Positions 34,140-42,287 of a stretch of DNA of 64,000 bases are shown in pieces; positions within the stretch are counted from its first letter, which is position 1; every line of letters starts with the position of its first letter. The notes beneath the pieces were generated by a model, which was given only the letters and a program-made list of their open reading frames with translations, searched no databases and was not told the origin of the DNA. A program made the translations under genes and the position numbers. The stretch is from Mucilaginibacter ginsenosidivorax (GTDB lineage: Bacteria; Bacteroidota; Bacteroidia; Sphingobacteriales; Sphingobacteriaceae): positions 558,001 to 622,000 of the forward strand of contig NZ_CP042437.1 of NCBI RefSeq assembly GCF_007971525.1, written 5' to 3'.

Positions 34140-35182
34140 TGGCCAAAATACTGGTGGTTGATGATGAATTGGACCTGGAATTATTGATAAAACAAAAATT
34201 CAGGAAAAAGATCCGTGAAAAAGTATATGATTTTGTATTCGCCCACAATGGTTTTGAAGCACTGGTAAAACTTGCCGAGGATCCGGAGATTGATATGATT
34301 TTAAGCGATATCAATATGCCCGAAATGGACGGCCTTACACTGCTTACCAAACTGCCCGAAGCCAACCCTATTTTAAAAGCTGTAATGGTATCGGCCTACA
34401 GCGATATGGATAATATCCGCACGGCCATGAACCGCGGCGCATTTGACTTTGTTGTTAAACCGGTGAATTTCGACGACCTGGATATTACCATCGAAAAAAC
34501 TTTGATGCACGTGCTGGAGTTGAAAAAAACCATGCAGGCCATCAAAGAGAATAACATCCTGAGGATGTACGTTGATGAAAACGTGCTCAACTTTATGACC
34601 CACAAGGAGTTTGAAACAAGTCTGCTAAGTAACGAAACTATAGATGCTACTGTTTTATTCATCGATATCTGCGGCTTCACGGCTATATCCGAGCATGTAC
34701 CGGCCAATGCCGTTGTAAGTTTAATAAACAAGCTTTTTGATATGATGGTGCAGGAAATTATAGCCCAAACCGGCCATATCGATAAATTTATGGGCGATGC
34801 CGTGATGGCGGTTTTCCGCGGAGAGTACCACCTGGACCGGGCCATAGATGCAGCCCTTGCTGTGCGCGAAAAAATGCACAGCACCGAAACCATAGTTTAC
34901 GGCGATAAAACGTTTAAACCCGATGTATCCATCGGTATAAACTCGGGCGAAATGATATCAGGCAACATTGGTTCTGCATCCTTAAAACGCCTGGATTACA
35001 CCGTAATCGGCGATGCCGTAAACCTTGCCCAGCGCCTGCAGGGTGTAGCAAAGGCCAACCAGATTGTGGTTACCGAAGAAGTTTACCAAAAAGCCAAAGA
35101 ATCCTTCGAGCTCAAAAAAATTGGCGAAGTAACATTGAAGAACAAGGCATTGCCGGTGGAGATTTATGAAGTAGTTTCGTAG
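34139..35182 (+). CDS. Receiver domain fused to a class III adenylate cyclase domain
   Basis: This 347-residue protein has a receiver domain at 1-120 (acidic pair Asp8/Asp9, phosphoacceptor Asp57 in SDINMPEMDG, Lys107), a linker helix (about 120-165) and a class III nucleotide cyclase domain at 168-347. All six canonical catalytic positions can be assigned: metal-binding Asp176 (FIDICGFT) and Asp220 (GDAVMA), base-selecting Lys216 and Asp286 (LDYTVIGD), and transition-state Asn295 and Arg299 (NLAQRL). The Lys/Asp pair indicates ATP rather than GTP as substrate. It should make cAMP under control of the upstream kinase. The cAMP target is not in this window. Confidence 0.93.
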   Translation: MAKILVVDDELDLELLIKQKFRKKIREKVYDFVFAHNGFEALVKLAEDPEIDMILSDINMPEMDGLTLLTKLPEANPILKAVMVSAYSDMDNIRTAMNRGAFDFVVKPVNFDDLDITIEKTLMHVLELKKTMQAIKENNILRMYVDENVLNFMTHKEFETSLLSNETIDATVLFIDICGFTAISEHVPANAVVSLINKLFDMMVQEIIAQTGHIDKFMGDAVMAVFRGEYHLDRAIDAALAVREKMHSTETIVYGDKTFKPDVSIGINSGEMISGNIGSASLKRLDYTVIGDAVNLAQRLQGVAKANQIVVTEEVYQKAKESFELKKIGEVTLKNKALPVEIYEVVS

Positions 35183-35215
35183 AGTAGTATCAAGTAGTAA
35201 GTATTAAGGCAGCGC

Positions 35216-35530
35216 CCTCCTGTCATGCTGAGTGGTAAAATCTCGCGAAATTCTGAAGGGAGAATGACAATCAAAAAAAAACGACTGTCATCCTGAGGAA
35301 CGAAGGATCTATTCGCGAACTTTTTTGGCGGTTATGCATGGCGTAGAATAGATCCTTCGCTATCGCTCAGGATGACAGAAAATGAAACATGTCATGGGTA
35401 GGCACGATGCATCTATTCGCAAACTGTGCAGGGTAACAAGCATGGCGTAGAATAGATCCTTCACTACGTTCAGGATGACAGAGTAAAAAATCAGCACCTC
35501 CCCCCTGTCAGTGAGGTACGAAGCATGACA
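35216..35530. repeat. Cluster of intergenic palindromes (GTCATCCTGAGG type)
   Basis: The 384-bp spacer between the cyclase and YitT genes holds no gene. One complete unit lies at 35285-35378, with 13-bp perfect outer arms (CTGTCATCCTGAG/CTCAGGATGACAG) and inner GGATCTATTC/GAATAGATCC arms. A second, decayed unit lies at about 35389-35481 and keeps the ATCTATTCGC and GCATGGCGTAGAATAGATCC parts. Fragments of the same kind occur at 35221-35270 and 35505-35535. These are REP-like repeats between convergent genes and could also stop transcription from both sides. Confidence 0.75.
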
Positions 35531-35566
35531 GCGGGGAACTATAAAAATTTCAATTGATACTAAACC

Positions 35567-36445
35567 TCAATGCTCTCGCACACGTTTCTTCAATACCCCA
35601 CCGGCTGCTTCCTTGATGCTGTTGGTAAATACGAATGCTTTGGGATCAATGCTGTGCACCAGGTTTTTGAGGCGGCGTACCTCGAAGCGGGTTATTACGG
35701 TAAAAATGATATCAACGGGCTGGTGTACGTCGAAACTTTCTTTTAAAAAGCCGCGCTCGCCTTTGTAGATGGTGATACCCCTGCCCAGTTCCATAACCAG
35801 TTTTTCTTTGATGATCTCGCTTTGGCCGGATATGATGTTTACGGCGGTGTATTCTTCCAGGCCATCAATTACAAAGCTAATGGTACGGGATGCCGTGTAG
35901 TAAGTTAATATGGAATATAATGCTGTCGGCAGGCCAAGTTCAAAAGCAGCAATTAAAAATATAATAATGTTGATGCCTAAAATAATCTCGCTGATAGTAA
36001 AACTACTGCGTTTTAAGGTGTAAAGTGCCAGTATCTCTATCCCATCTAACGCGCAGCCGCCCCGAATGGAAAGGCCAACCCCCAGGCCCATAAACACACC
36101 GCCGAATATGGATACCAATAACTTATCGGATGTAATAACCGGATAAGGTACATACAACAAGCAAATCCCAAGCCCTATAACGCATGCAAAGGTTTTGAGC
36201 GCAAAAGACCTGTTCACCTGGAACATTCCCATAATGATGAACGGAATATTGGCAGCTATGATCACAAAAGCGATGTTGATGTGATAAAGCTCATGAATCA
36301 GCAGGGATATACCCGTTACTCCTCCATCAAAAAATTGGTTAGGTACCAAAAAACCTTTCAGGGCAAATCCGCAAAATAAAATCCCGATAATTACGGTTAC
36401 TACATCCTTAATTATTTCAGATAAACTATGTTCCGGTTTAGTCAT
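35567..36445 (-). CDS. YitT family membrane protein (DUF161/DUF2179)
   Basis: This 292-residue protein has five or six membrane helices in the first 200 residues, with the family motifs FFDGGVTGISLLIH and FMGLGVGLSIRGGCALDGIE. A C-terminal cytoplasmic DUF2179 domain (about 210-285) contains RGITIYKGERGF and VDIIFTVITRFEVRRLKNLV. The family is widespread and its transport role is unproven. It follows the HD-domain gene by 10 bp and is probably co-transcribed with it. Confidence 0.9.
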   Translation of the reverse strand: MTKPEHSLSEIIKDVVTVIIGILFCGFALKGFLVPNQFFDGGVTGISLLIHELYHINIAFVIIAANIPFIIMGMFQVNRSFALKTFACVIGLGICLLYVPYPVITSDKLLVSIFGGVFMGLGVGLSIRGGCALDGIEILALYTLKRSSFTISEIILGINIIIFLIAAFELGLPTALYSILTYYTASRTISFVIDGLEEYTAVNIISGQSEIIKEKLVMELGRGITIYKGERGFLKESFDVHQPVDIIFTVITRFEVRRLKNLVHSIDPKAFVFTNSIKEAAGGVLKKRVREH

Positions 36446-36455
36446 GTATAGTACT

Positions 36456-37034
36456 TTATATTAATCTTTCAGTTATTGTACACAGGTGCTTTTCTTTTTC
36501 AGCTGCTCTTAAACTGACAGCTGTTTTTGTGAAATAGCGGTGGCTTTTCAGAAAGCTTACCTGCTGCTTATCCCACTCCTGTTCCGTTTTCAGTTTATGG
36601 GTTATTTCAAGTTCCGAAAATAACCTTTTACTAAGGATAAAAAAATCATTCCGGCCTAAATAATCCAAATCGGCATCACAAATAATTTCGCCAAGCTTGT
36701 TATGCGGTTTCTGGGGTATTTTGGTGGCCATAATGATATCGCAAACAACGGCTATTTCGGCATCTGTATAATTAAAGGCCGGCAGGTATTCGCGGGCTAT
36801 TTTACAGGAGTTGCTTTCATGATCATCCTGTCCGCACAAAAAACCCGAGTCATGAAACAAGGCGGCTGTAAGCAACAAAGTAGTTTCTGCTAAATCGATA
36901 CCCTCGCCCAATGCTAAATGTTTAGCAGCGTTGTATACATCCTGCGCATGAGTCGCATTATGGTAGTAAAAATGTACCGGGAGTTCGCGTTTTATTTTAT
37001 CCAGGATAAATTCCCCGGCCTTATCAATCTGCAT
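36456..37034 (-). CDS. HD domain phosphohydrolase
   Basis: This 192-residue protein shows the HD metal-binding pattern: HYHNATHAQDV supplies the first His, LLTAALFHDSGFL the HD pair, and DADLDYLGR a late Asp. The arrangement fits a small metal-dependent phosphohydrolase acting on nucleotides or cyclic nucleotides; the substrate cannot be told from the sequence. It is the first gene of a pair with the YitT gene and is divergent from the symporter gene. Confidence 0.85.
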   Translation of the reverse strand: MQIDKAGEFILDKIKRELPVHFYYHNATHAQDVYNAAKHLALGEGIDLAETTLLLTAALFHDSGFLCGQDDHESNSCKIAREYLPAFNYTDAEIAVVCDIIMATKIPQKPHNKLGEIICDADLDYLGRNDFFILSKRLFSELEITHKLKTEQEWDKQQVSFLKSHRYFTKTAVSLRAAEKEKHLCTITERLI

Positions 37035-37176
37035 TGGTTATAAATTGGCTGCTAATATAATAAAATGTGTTACCAGGCAAATTTCAAAACGGCATAATTA
37101 CATGCCGCTGAGTTTTTGTTTCGCCCGATGGTATACACATGCATCTGTTATACGTGTAAAAAACTATATTAGCTAC

Positions 37177-38418
37177 ATGAATGATTGGTTCAAAAACTAC
37201 AAGGGCATCATATTGCTGATGGCGGGTATCATTGTTGGCAGTATTGCCGGCATTTTTTTAGGCGATAAGGTAAGTATTATTAAACCCATAGGCGATATTT
37301 TCCTGAACCTGTTATTCACCGCTGTGGTACCATTGGTTTTTTTCGCCATTGCATCGGCCATAGCCGGACTTGATGCCACAAACAAGCTTGGTAAACTATT
37401 GGGTATAACCTCGCTGGTATTTGTGGGCACGGTGCTGGTAGCGGCCATGGTGACTATTATAGCCATATGGATCTTCCCCATCCATCAGCATTTAGTGGCC
37501 AACCCTATTACCGAAGCTATCGACAAAAAACCCTTAGGCGACCAACTCACCAACCTATTCACTACCAGCGAGTTTTACCAGCTGTTATCGCGCAAAAGCA
37601 TGATGGCCATGATCATATTTTCGGTACTGATAGGCTTTGCCGCCCTTAACGCCGGCGAAAAAGGCACTGCTTTTACCCGCTTTTTGCATAGCGGTAACGA
37701 AGTATTTAAAAACATTTTTATCCTGATCATGAAACTGGGGCCTATTGGGTTGGGGGCTTATTTTGCTTACCAGGTGGGCGTATTCGGTCCGCAGCTATTT
37801 GGGGGGTACGCCAGATCGATGGCTTTGTACTATGGTGTGGGCGCGTTTTATTTTGTTGTCCTATTTAGCCTTTACGCTTTTATAGCAGGTGGCGTAAGCG
37901 CGGTAAAAAGGTACTGGAAAAATAACATTATCCCATCGGCAACGGCAGTAGGCACCTGTAGCAGTATTGCAACCATCCCGGCAAATTTAGATGCCGCAAA
38001 AAAAATGGGTATCCGCGATGTTATTGCCAACGTAACCATCCCACTTGGCGGCACCCTGCACAAGGACGGATCGAGCATATCATCCATCGTAAAAATGGCG
38101 GTGGTGTTTGCCTTGTTTGGCAAAAGCTTCAATAATGTAGAAACCGTTGTAGTGGCGCTGGCTTTAACCGTACTGGTAAGCCTGGTTGAAGGCGGCATAC
38201 CCAATGGCGGTTATATAGGCGAATTGTTGTTTATATCAGCCTACGGTTTTCCGCCCGAGGCTTTACCCCCGGCGATGATCATCGGCACACTGGTTGATCC
38301 CATGGCTACCCTGCTGAATGCGACAGGCGATACCGTGGCCGCCATGCTGATCTCCCGTTTTGTAGATGGAAAGAATTGGATGGGACCTGAACCGCCAAAG
38401 GAGTTGAGAGAAATTTAG
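37177..38418 (+). CDS. DAACS family dicarboxylate/amino acid:cation symporter
   Basis: I start at MNDWFKNYKG (37177, 413 residues) because the 44 residues added by the upstream ATG (37045) do not resemble this family. Hairpin 1 reads GTCSSIATIPANLDAA, and the transmembrane 7 to hairpin 2 region reads IPLGGTLHKDGSSISSIVKM and GGIPNGGYIGELLF. In transmembrane 8 the line VDPMATLLNATGD aligns with the DxxRTxxNVxGD motif of glutamate/aspartate carriers. The sodium-site Asp and Asn are kept, but the Arg that binds the acidic side chain is Ala. Neutral amino acids or other small substrates are therefore more likely than glutamate or C4-dicarboxylates. Confidence 0.9.
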   Translation: MNDWFKNYKGIILLMAGIIVGSIAGIFLGDKVSIIKPIGDIFLNLLFTAVVPLVFFAIASAIAGLDATNKLGKLLGITSLVFVGTVLVAAMVTIIAIWIFPIHQHLVANPITEAIDKKPLGDQLTNLFTTSEFYQLLSRKSMMAMIIFSVLIGFAALNAGEKGTAFTRFLHSGNEVFKNIFILIMKLGPIGLGAYFAYQVGVFGPQLFGGYARSMALYYGVGAFYFVVLFSLYAFIAGGVSAVKRYWKNNIIPSATAVGTCSSIATIPANLDAAKKMGIRDVIANVTIPLGGTLHKDGSSISSIVKMAVVFALFGKSFNNVETVVVALALTVLVSLVEGGIPNGGYIGELLFISAYGFPPEALPPAMIIGTLVDPMATLLNATGDTVAAMLISRFVDGKNWMGPEPPKELREI

Positions 38419-38535
38419 GTTTTACGACGAATTGTATGGTTACCGATTTTCAAATACTTTACCGGCGTGTTTTAATTTCACCCGCAACTACCGGCATACA
38501 TGAGCAGCAAACCGGGCAGTTTTAAAATGTAAGAT

Positions 38536-38560
38536 ACCCGATTTTTCGGGTTGCTTTTTC
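38536..38560 (+). terminator. Weak terminator after the symporter gene
   Basis: A 6-bp stem ACCCGA/TCGGGT (38536-38541 with 38546-38551) with a TTTT loop is followed by TGCTTTTTC. It lies 117 bp after the stop codon. Confidence 0.45.
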
Positions 38561-38858
38561 TTGATTTCTTTTGCAAATTTTTCATTTTATTTTTGTGTTA
38601 ATAAATGCAAGTTTTGTTTCAATAAATAGCGCATTTGTTACCGAAAAGTTTGGATTAATTACCTTATTTTTACCTATTTGTGCATGAATAAAGAGCGGTT
38701 TTTAAATATAAAAAGAAGCGTGTAAATTTGTACTGTTTCCCCACAAATAAAACAGTTTCTATGTTGTTTTCTACCGCATCGAAATGGTGTAATTCGCTTG
38801 AGTTTGTGTGAATTTTCTTTATCAATTTTGCCCACACACTTCACGTCAACAGATTCAT

Positions 38859-38866
38859 TATATTTG
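38859..38866 (+). promoter_or_regulatory. Candidate -7 box of the TRIC-type gene
   Basis: TATATTTG matches TAnnTTTG and ends 17 bp before the start codon. The nearest TTG (38828-38830) lies 28 nt upstream, a little far. Confidence 0.4.
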
Positions 38867-38883
38867 CTAAACATCTATCTGCC

Positions 38884-39498
38884 ATGCTACACATACTATA
38901 TATCATAGCCATTATTGCCGAAGCCATGACCGCTGCCCTATCTGCCGGGCGCCGGGATATGGATTGGATAGGCGTTTGCATCATTGCCTGGGTTACTGCC
39001 TTAGGCGGCGGCACGGTGCGCAATATCCTGTTTAACCACTACCCCATGAGCTGGGTTGAGCATCCGGAATACCTGCTGATAACTGCCGGCGCAGCGATAT
39101 TGGCAGCCGTTATAGCCCGATTGATGACCAAAATGAAAACGCTTTTCCTGTACCTTGATGCGCTGGGGTTGGTGGTATTTACCATTATAGGCTGCCAGAT
39201 AGCGCAGCAAATAAACCTGCCTGCCACTATTGTATTATTAAGCGGCATGATAACGGGCTGCGCCGGCGGCGTACTGCGCGATGTTCTTTGTAACGAAGTA
39301 CCGCTACTATTCCGCAAGGAGATTTATGCAAGTGCATCAATAGTTACCGGGGCTGTTTACTTAGGAGTTGAATATTTAGGCGCCAGTGATGCGGTTGCCA
39401 TTATAATAGCTTGTATTATTGGGCTGGCGTTACGCCTGCTATCCATCAAATACAATTGGCAAATGCCTAAATTTGTTTATAGAGAAGAGTGGCATTGA
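38884..39498 (+). CDS. TRIC cation channel family protein (UPF0126)
   Basis: This 204-residue protein has about seven membrane helices arranged as two related halves. Each half carries the family glycine motif followed by a charged turn: ALGGGTVRNILFNHYP in the first and GCAGGVLRDVLCNEVP in the second. The second is followed by LLFRKEIYASASIVTGAVYL. The duplicated UPF0126 unit is the bacterial relative of the trimeric intracellular cation channels. It is probably a monovalent cation channel of the inner membrane. No operon partner is evident. Confidence 0.9.
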   Translation: MLHILYIIAIIAEAMTAALSAGRRDMDWIGVCIIAWVTALGGGTVRNILFNHYPMSWVEHPEYLLITAGAAILAAVIARLMTKMKTLFLYLDALGLVVFTIIGCQIAQQINLPATIVLLSGMITGCAGGVLRDVLCNEVPLLFRKEIYASASIVTGAVYLGVEYLGASDAVAIIIACIIGLALRLLSIKYNWQMPKFVYREEWH

Positions 39499-39610
39499 GC
39501 TTACTTGAGACAGCTATCAATTGTAATTATGAACGGCCAAATCTTGTGAGTTCTGAAGAGGAAACGACGATAAAAACCATGTCATTGTAAATTATTGATT
39601 ATCAATAGCT

Positions 39611-39696
39611 AACTACCGTCATTGCACGAAGCAATCCCTTATCTGCTAAATCCCACATAGTTCGGGATTGCTTCGTACCTCGCAATGACGGTAGTT
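39611..39696. repeat. Large intergenic palindrome with 15-bp perfect outer arms
   Basis: The outer arms AACTACCGTCATTGC/GCAATGACGGTAGTT (39611-39625 with 39682-39696) are perfect. Inner arms ACGAAGCAATCCC/GGGATTGCTTCGT (39626-39638 with 39664-39676) extend the stem. The ATTGCACGAAGCAATCCC core is a REP-like motif of the kind found many times per genome in this group; genome-wide copy number is not testable here. Confidence 0.8.
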
Positions 39697-39739
39697 CATA
39701 TTTTTTTTCCAGGTTCTATCTGGTGGGCAATCACGTAAT

Positions 39740-39779
39740 GAAAAAAGCCTTGCGAAGTTTTAAAAAACTTCGCAAGGCT
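39740..39779 (-). terminator. Strong terminator of the GH92 gene
   Basis: A 16-bp perfect stem (39746-39761 with 39764-39779, AGCCTTGCGAAGTTTT and its complement) with a 2-nt nominal loop is followed on the minus strand by TTTTT. It lies 52 bp past the GH92 stop codon and may work in both directions. Confidence 0.85.
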
Positions 39780-39831
39780 GATATTTGATAACTAAATCCA
39801 CTATCGTTCCCCCTTCAGGGGGTTAGGGGGC

Positions 39832-42114
39832 CTACTCGTTGGATAAGGAGTAAGGCACATCGCTATCCTTCACCCCTCTTGTTTTATTAGGTGCAGGGGC
39901 CATATTAAAGTTGATGGTGGCGCCTTTCAGCAATTCCTTGTGGCTTAACCAGTTTAAATCATAAGGGTTGCCGTTTACACTCATGGTATTGATGTACCTG
40001 TTGGCGTAATTATTATTGGCGGCATTGATGGTTACGGTCTTGCCGTTCTCGAGTTTTAAGGTGATCTTTTTAAACAAAGGCGCACCCAGTACATATTGGT
40101 CGCTGGCCGGCGTTACCGGGTAAAAGCCCATGGCCGAGAATACATACCAGGCAGATGTTTGGCCATTATCTTCATCGCCGCAATAGCCATCGGGGGTAGC
40201 TTTGTAAAGTTTATTCATTACATCGCGTACATGCAGCTGGGTTTTCCATGGTTCGCCTGCATAATTGTACAGGTAAATCATATGCTGTATCGGCTGATTA
40301 CCATGTGCGTACTGCCCCATATTCACAATCTGCATCTCGCGAATTTCGTGAATGGTTTCTCCGTAGTAACTGTCGTCAAATATAGGCGGCAGCGTAAACA
40401 CAGAATCGAGCTTGTTTACAAATTGCTTTTTGCCGCCCATCAGGTTTATCAACCCCTGAATATCGTGGAATACGCTCCAGCTGTAATGCCAGCTATTGCC
40501 CTCGGTAAAAGCATCGCCCCATTTAAACGGACTAAAAGGCGTTTCAAAGGAACCATCCTTGTTTTTGCCACGCATTAACCCGGTTGATGGATCAAACAGG
40601 TTTTTATAGTTCATACTGCGCTTTTTGTACACTTCGGTTTCAGAAGCAGGTTTGCCTAAGGCTTTACCTAATTTATAAATGGTGAAATCATCATAAGCAT
40701 ACTCCAGGGTACGGGCTGCGTTTTCGTTTATCTTAACATCATATGGTACATAGCCTAATGTGTTGTAGTATTCCACCCCTTCGCGGCCGGTTGCAGCGGG
40801 GCCTTTGTTATTGGCGCCATGTACAAGGGCCTCGTACAGTTTTTCGATATCATAACCTTTGCCGCCTTTTAAGTACGCTTCGGATACTACAGATGCGGAG
40901 TTGTTGCCTATCATTACAGCAGAGTATCCGGGGCTCGACCATTCGGGCAGCCAGCCGCCTTCTTTATAATCATTAATCAAACCTTCCTGCATCTCTTTAT
41001 TGATAGACGGATAAACCAGGTTCAGGAACGGATACAGTGCTCTGAAGGTATCCCAAAAGCCGGTACCGGCAAACTTATAACCGGGAAATACTTTACCTGT
41101 TGATGCGCTGTAGTGTACAATATTTCCTTTCTCGTCTATCTCATACAATTTATTCGGGAAGAAAACCATCCGGTACATACAGGAGTAAAAAGTACGTGTC
41201 TGGTCGATGGTGCCACCTTCCACAGTTAAGCGGCTAAGGGTTTTATTCCAAACGTCTTTTGCTTTTTGTCTGGTTACATCAAAGCTGTCGTTACCTACTT
41301 CCCTTTTCAAATTCAGTTCGGCCTGCTCAATGCTGATGAACGACGAAGCTACGCGCAGATGTACTTTCTCGCCATGGGTAGTTGTAAACCCTATTAAAGC
41401 GCTGGCATGCTCGGCTTTCAGTTCCAGTCCGTTGCTTAAAGTAGTGTCGCTGTAGGTTTGCGCAATAGTGATGGGCTTATCTACATAAATAACAAAATAG
41501 TTTTTAAAGTTTTTCAAGGGGCCACGGGCGTATTTGGTAGAGTAACCTACTATCCTTTTCTCGCCGGGAATAATCTTTACAAACGATCCTTTGTTCAGCG
41601 CGTCTATCACAATAAATGAGCTGTCTGTTTTGGGATAAGTAAACCTGAACTGGGCTGCCCTCTCTGTTGGTGTAATCTCGGTAGTTACATCATGATCGGC
41701 CAGGTAAACGCTGTAGTAATATGGTTTGGCCGTTTCGGCTTTGTGCGAAAACCAGCTTGCCCTGCCGTTTTGCGATACTTTTAAATGTTTGGTTACCGGC
41801 ATTATAGCAAACTGCCCGTAATCATTCATCCATGGCGATGGCTGGTGGGTTTGCTTAAAGCCACGTATCTTATGGGCATCGTAAGTATAAGCCCATCCAT
41901 CGCCCATTACACCGGTTTGGGGTGTCCAGAAGTTCATCCCCCAGGGGAGCGCAATTGCCGGATAAGTGTTACCGTTGGATAGGTCGTAATGCGAGTCGGT
42001 ACCCATCAGTGGGTTAATATATTCAACCGGGTCGGTAACCTTGGTTACCTGTTGTGCTATGGCACAGGTGGCAGCCATTAATAATGAACCAATAAGTACA
42101 ATGCTTTTCTTCAT
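39832..42114 (-). CDS. GH92 family alpha-mannosidase with GNQP in place of GNEP
   Basis: This 760-residue exported enzyme has a signal peptide at 1-20. The family start VEYINPLMGTDSHYDLSNGN is clear, and the barrel shows GDAFTEGNSWHYSWSVFHD, PWKTQLHVRDVMN and GDEDNGQTSAWYVFSAMGFY. At 604-608 the sequence is HGNQP, with Gln607, where most GH92 alpha-mannosidases have Glu. From published GH92 work I recall that this Glu is the catalytic acid and that an enzyme cleaving mannose-1-phospho-6-mannose has Gln there. The substrate may therefore be a mannosyl phosphodiester or another good leaving group. It lies 173 bp after susD of locus 2, behind a terminator, and has its own strong terminator. Confidence 0.9.
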   Translation of the reverse strand: MKKSIVLIGSLLMAATCAIAQQVTKVTDPVEYINPLMGTDSHYDLSNGNTYPAIALPWGMNFWTPQTGVMGDGWAYTYDAHKIRGFKQTHQPSPWMNDYGQFAIMPVTKHLKVSQNGRASWFSHKAETAKPYYYSVYLADHDVTTEITPTERAAQFRFTYPKTDSSFIVIDALNKGSFVKIIPGEKRIVGYSTKYARGPLKNFKNYFVIYVDKPITIAQTYSDTTLSNGLELKAEHASALIGFTTTHGEKVHLRVASSFISIEQAELNLKREVGNDSFDVTRQKAKDVWNKTLSRLTVEGGTIDQTRTFYSCMYRMVFFPNKLYEIDEKGNIVHYSASTGKVFPGYKFAGTGFWDTFRALYPFLNLVYPSINKEMQEGLINDYKEGGWLPEWSSPGYSAVMIGNNSASVVSEAYLKGGKGYDIEKLYEALVHGANNKGPAATGREGVEYYNTLGYVPYDVKINENAARTLEYAYDDFTIYKLGKALGKPASETEVYKKRSMNYKNLFDPSTGLMRGKNKDGSFETPFSPFKWGDAFTEGNSWHYSWSVFHDIQGLINLMGGKKQFVNKLDSVFTLPPIFDDSYYGETIHEIREMQIVNMGQYAHGNQPIQHMIYLYNYAGEPWKTQLHVRDVMNKLYKATPDGYCGDEDNGQTSAWYVFSAMGFYPVTPASDQYVLGAPLFKKITLKLENGKTVTINAANNNYANRYINTMSVNGNPYDLNWLSHKELLKGATINFNMAPAPNKTRGVKDSDVPYSLSNE

Positions 42115-42150
42115 TCGGGCGACATTTAATATTTTTCAATTTACCTGTAA

Positions 42151-42187
42151 ATATAAAAGACCAGCTGCAATGGCCGGTCTTTTATAT
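42151..42187 (-). terminator. Terminator of SusCD locus 2
   Basis: A 12-bp perfect stem ATATAAAAGACC/GGTCTTTTATAT (42151-42162 with 42176-42187) with a 13-nt loop lies about 100 bp after the susD stop codon, ahead of the GH92 gene. Confidence 0.65.
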
Positions 42188-42198
42188 TTAATTTTTGG

Positions 42199-42280
42199 CC
42201 TCACCTAAATCCTATCCAAAGGAGAGGACTAAAAAAATTCAAATCAAGAACCCTCTCCTTTGGAGAGGGCAGGGTGAGGC
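42199..42280. repeat. Intergenic palindrome with CCTCACC/GGTGAGG ends
   Basis: The outer arms GCCTCACC/GGTGAGGC enclose two further matching segments, CCAAAGGAGAGG and CCTCTCCTTTGG. The interior is AT-rich (AAAAAAATTCAAATC). The layout, a palindrome with GTGAG-type ends and CTCTCC inner arms, resembles the cores of the MITE-like elements at 30679-30850 and 31077-31243, but the sequences differ and common origin is not shown. Confidence 0.7.
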
Positions 42281-42287
42281 TTCTATT

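Larger units (their letters stand above)
38419..38883. other. Gene-free AT-rich spacer
   Basis: 465 bp separate the symporter and TRIC-type genes. A weak terminator follows the symporter (38536-38560). The rest is AT-rich. Two TAnnTTTG matches face right: TAAATTTG at 38723-38730 and TATATTTG at 38859-38866. No plausible protein frame is present on either strand. Confidence 0.55.
39499..39831. other. Spacer between convergent genes with repeat and terminator
   Basis: 333 bp separate the TRIC-type and GH92 genes. It holds a large palindrome (39611-39696), a strong minus-strand terminator (39740-39779) and a small stem CCCCCTTCAGGGGG at 39810-39823 next to the GH92 stop. No gene is seen. Confidence 0.7.

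Noticed and set aside
37045..37176. N-terminal extension of the symporter from the upstream ATG
   Set aside because: The 44 added residues are unlike the family and contain no helix matching the first transmembrane segment; the start at 37177 gives the usual N-terminus.
38723..38730. TAAATTTG as the promoter of the TRIC-type gene
   Set aside because: It matches the consensus but would give a leader of about 150 nt with no -33 element in range; the nearer box at 38859-38866 is preferred, though weakly.
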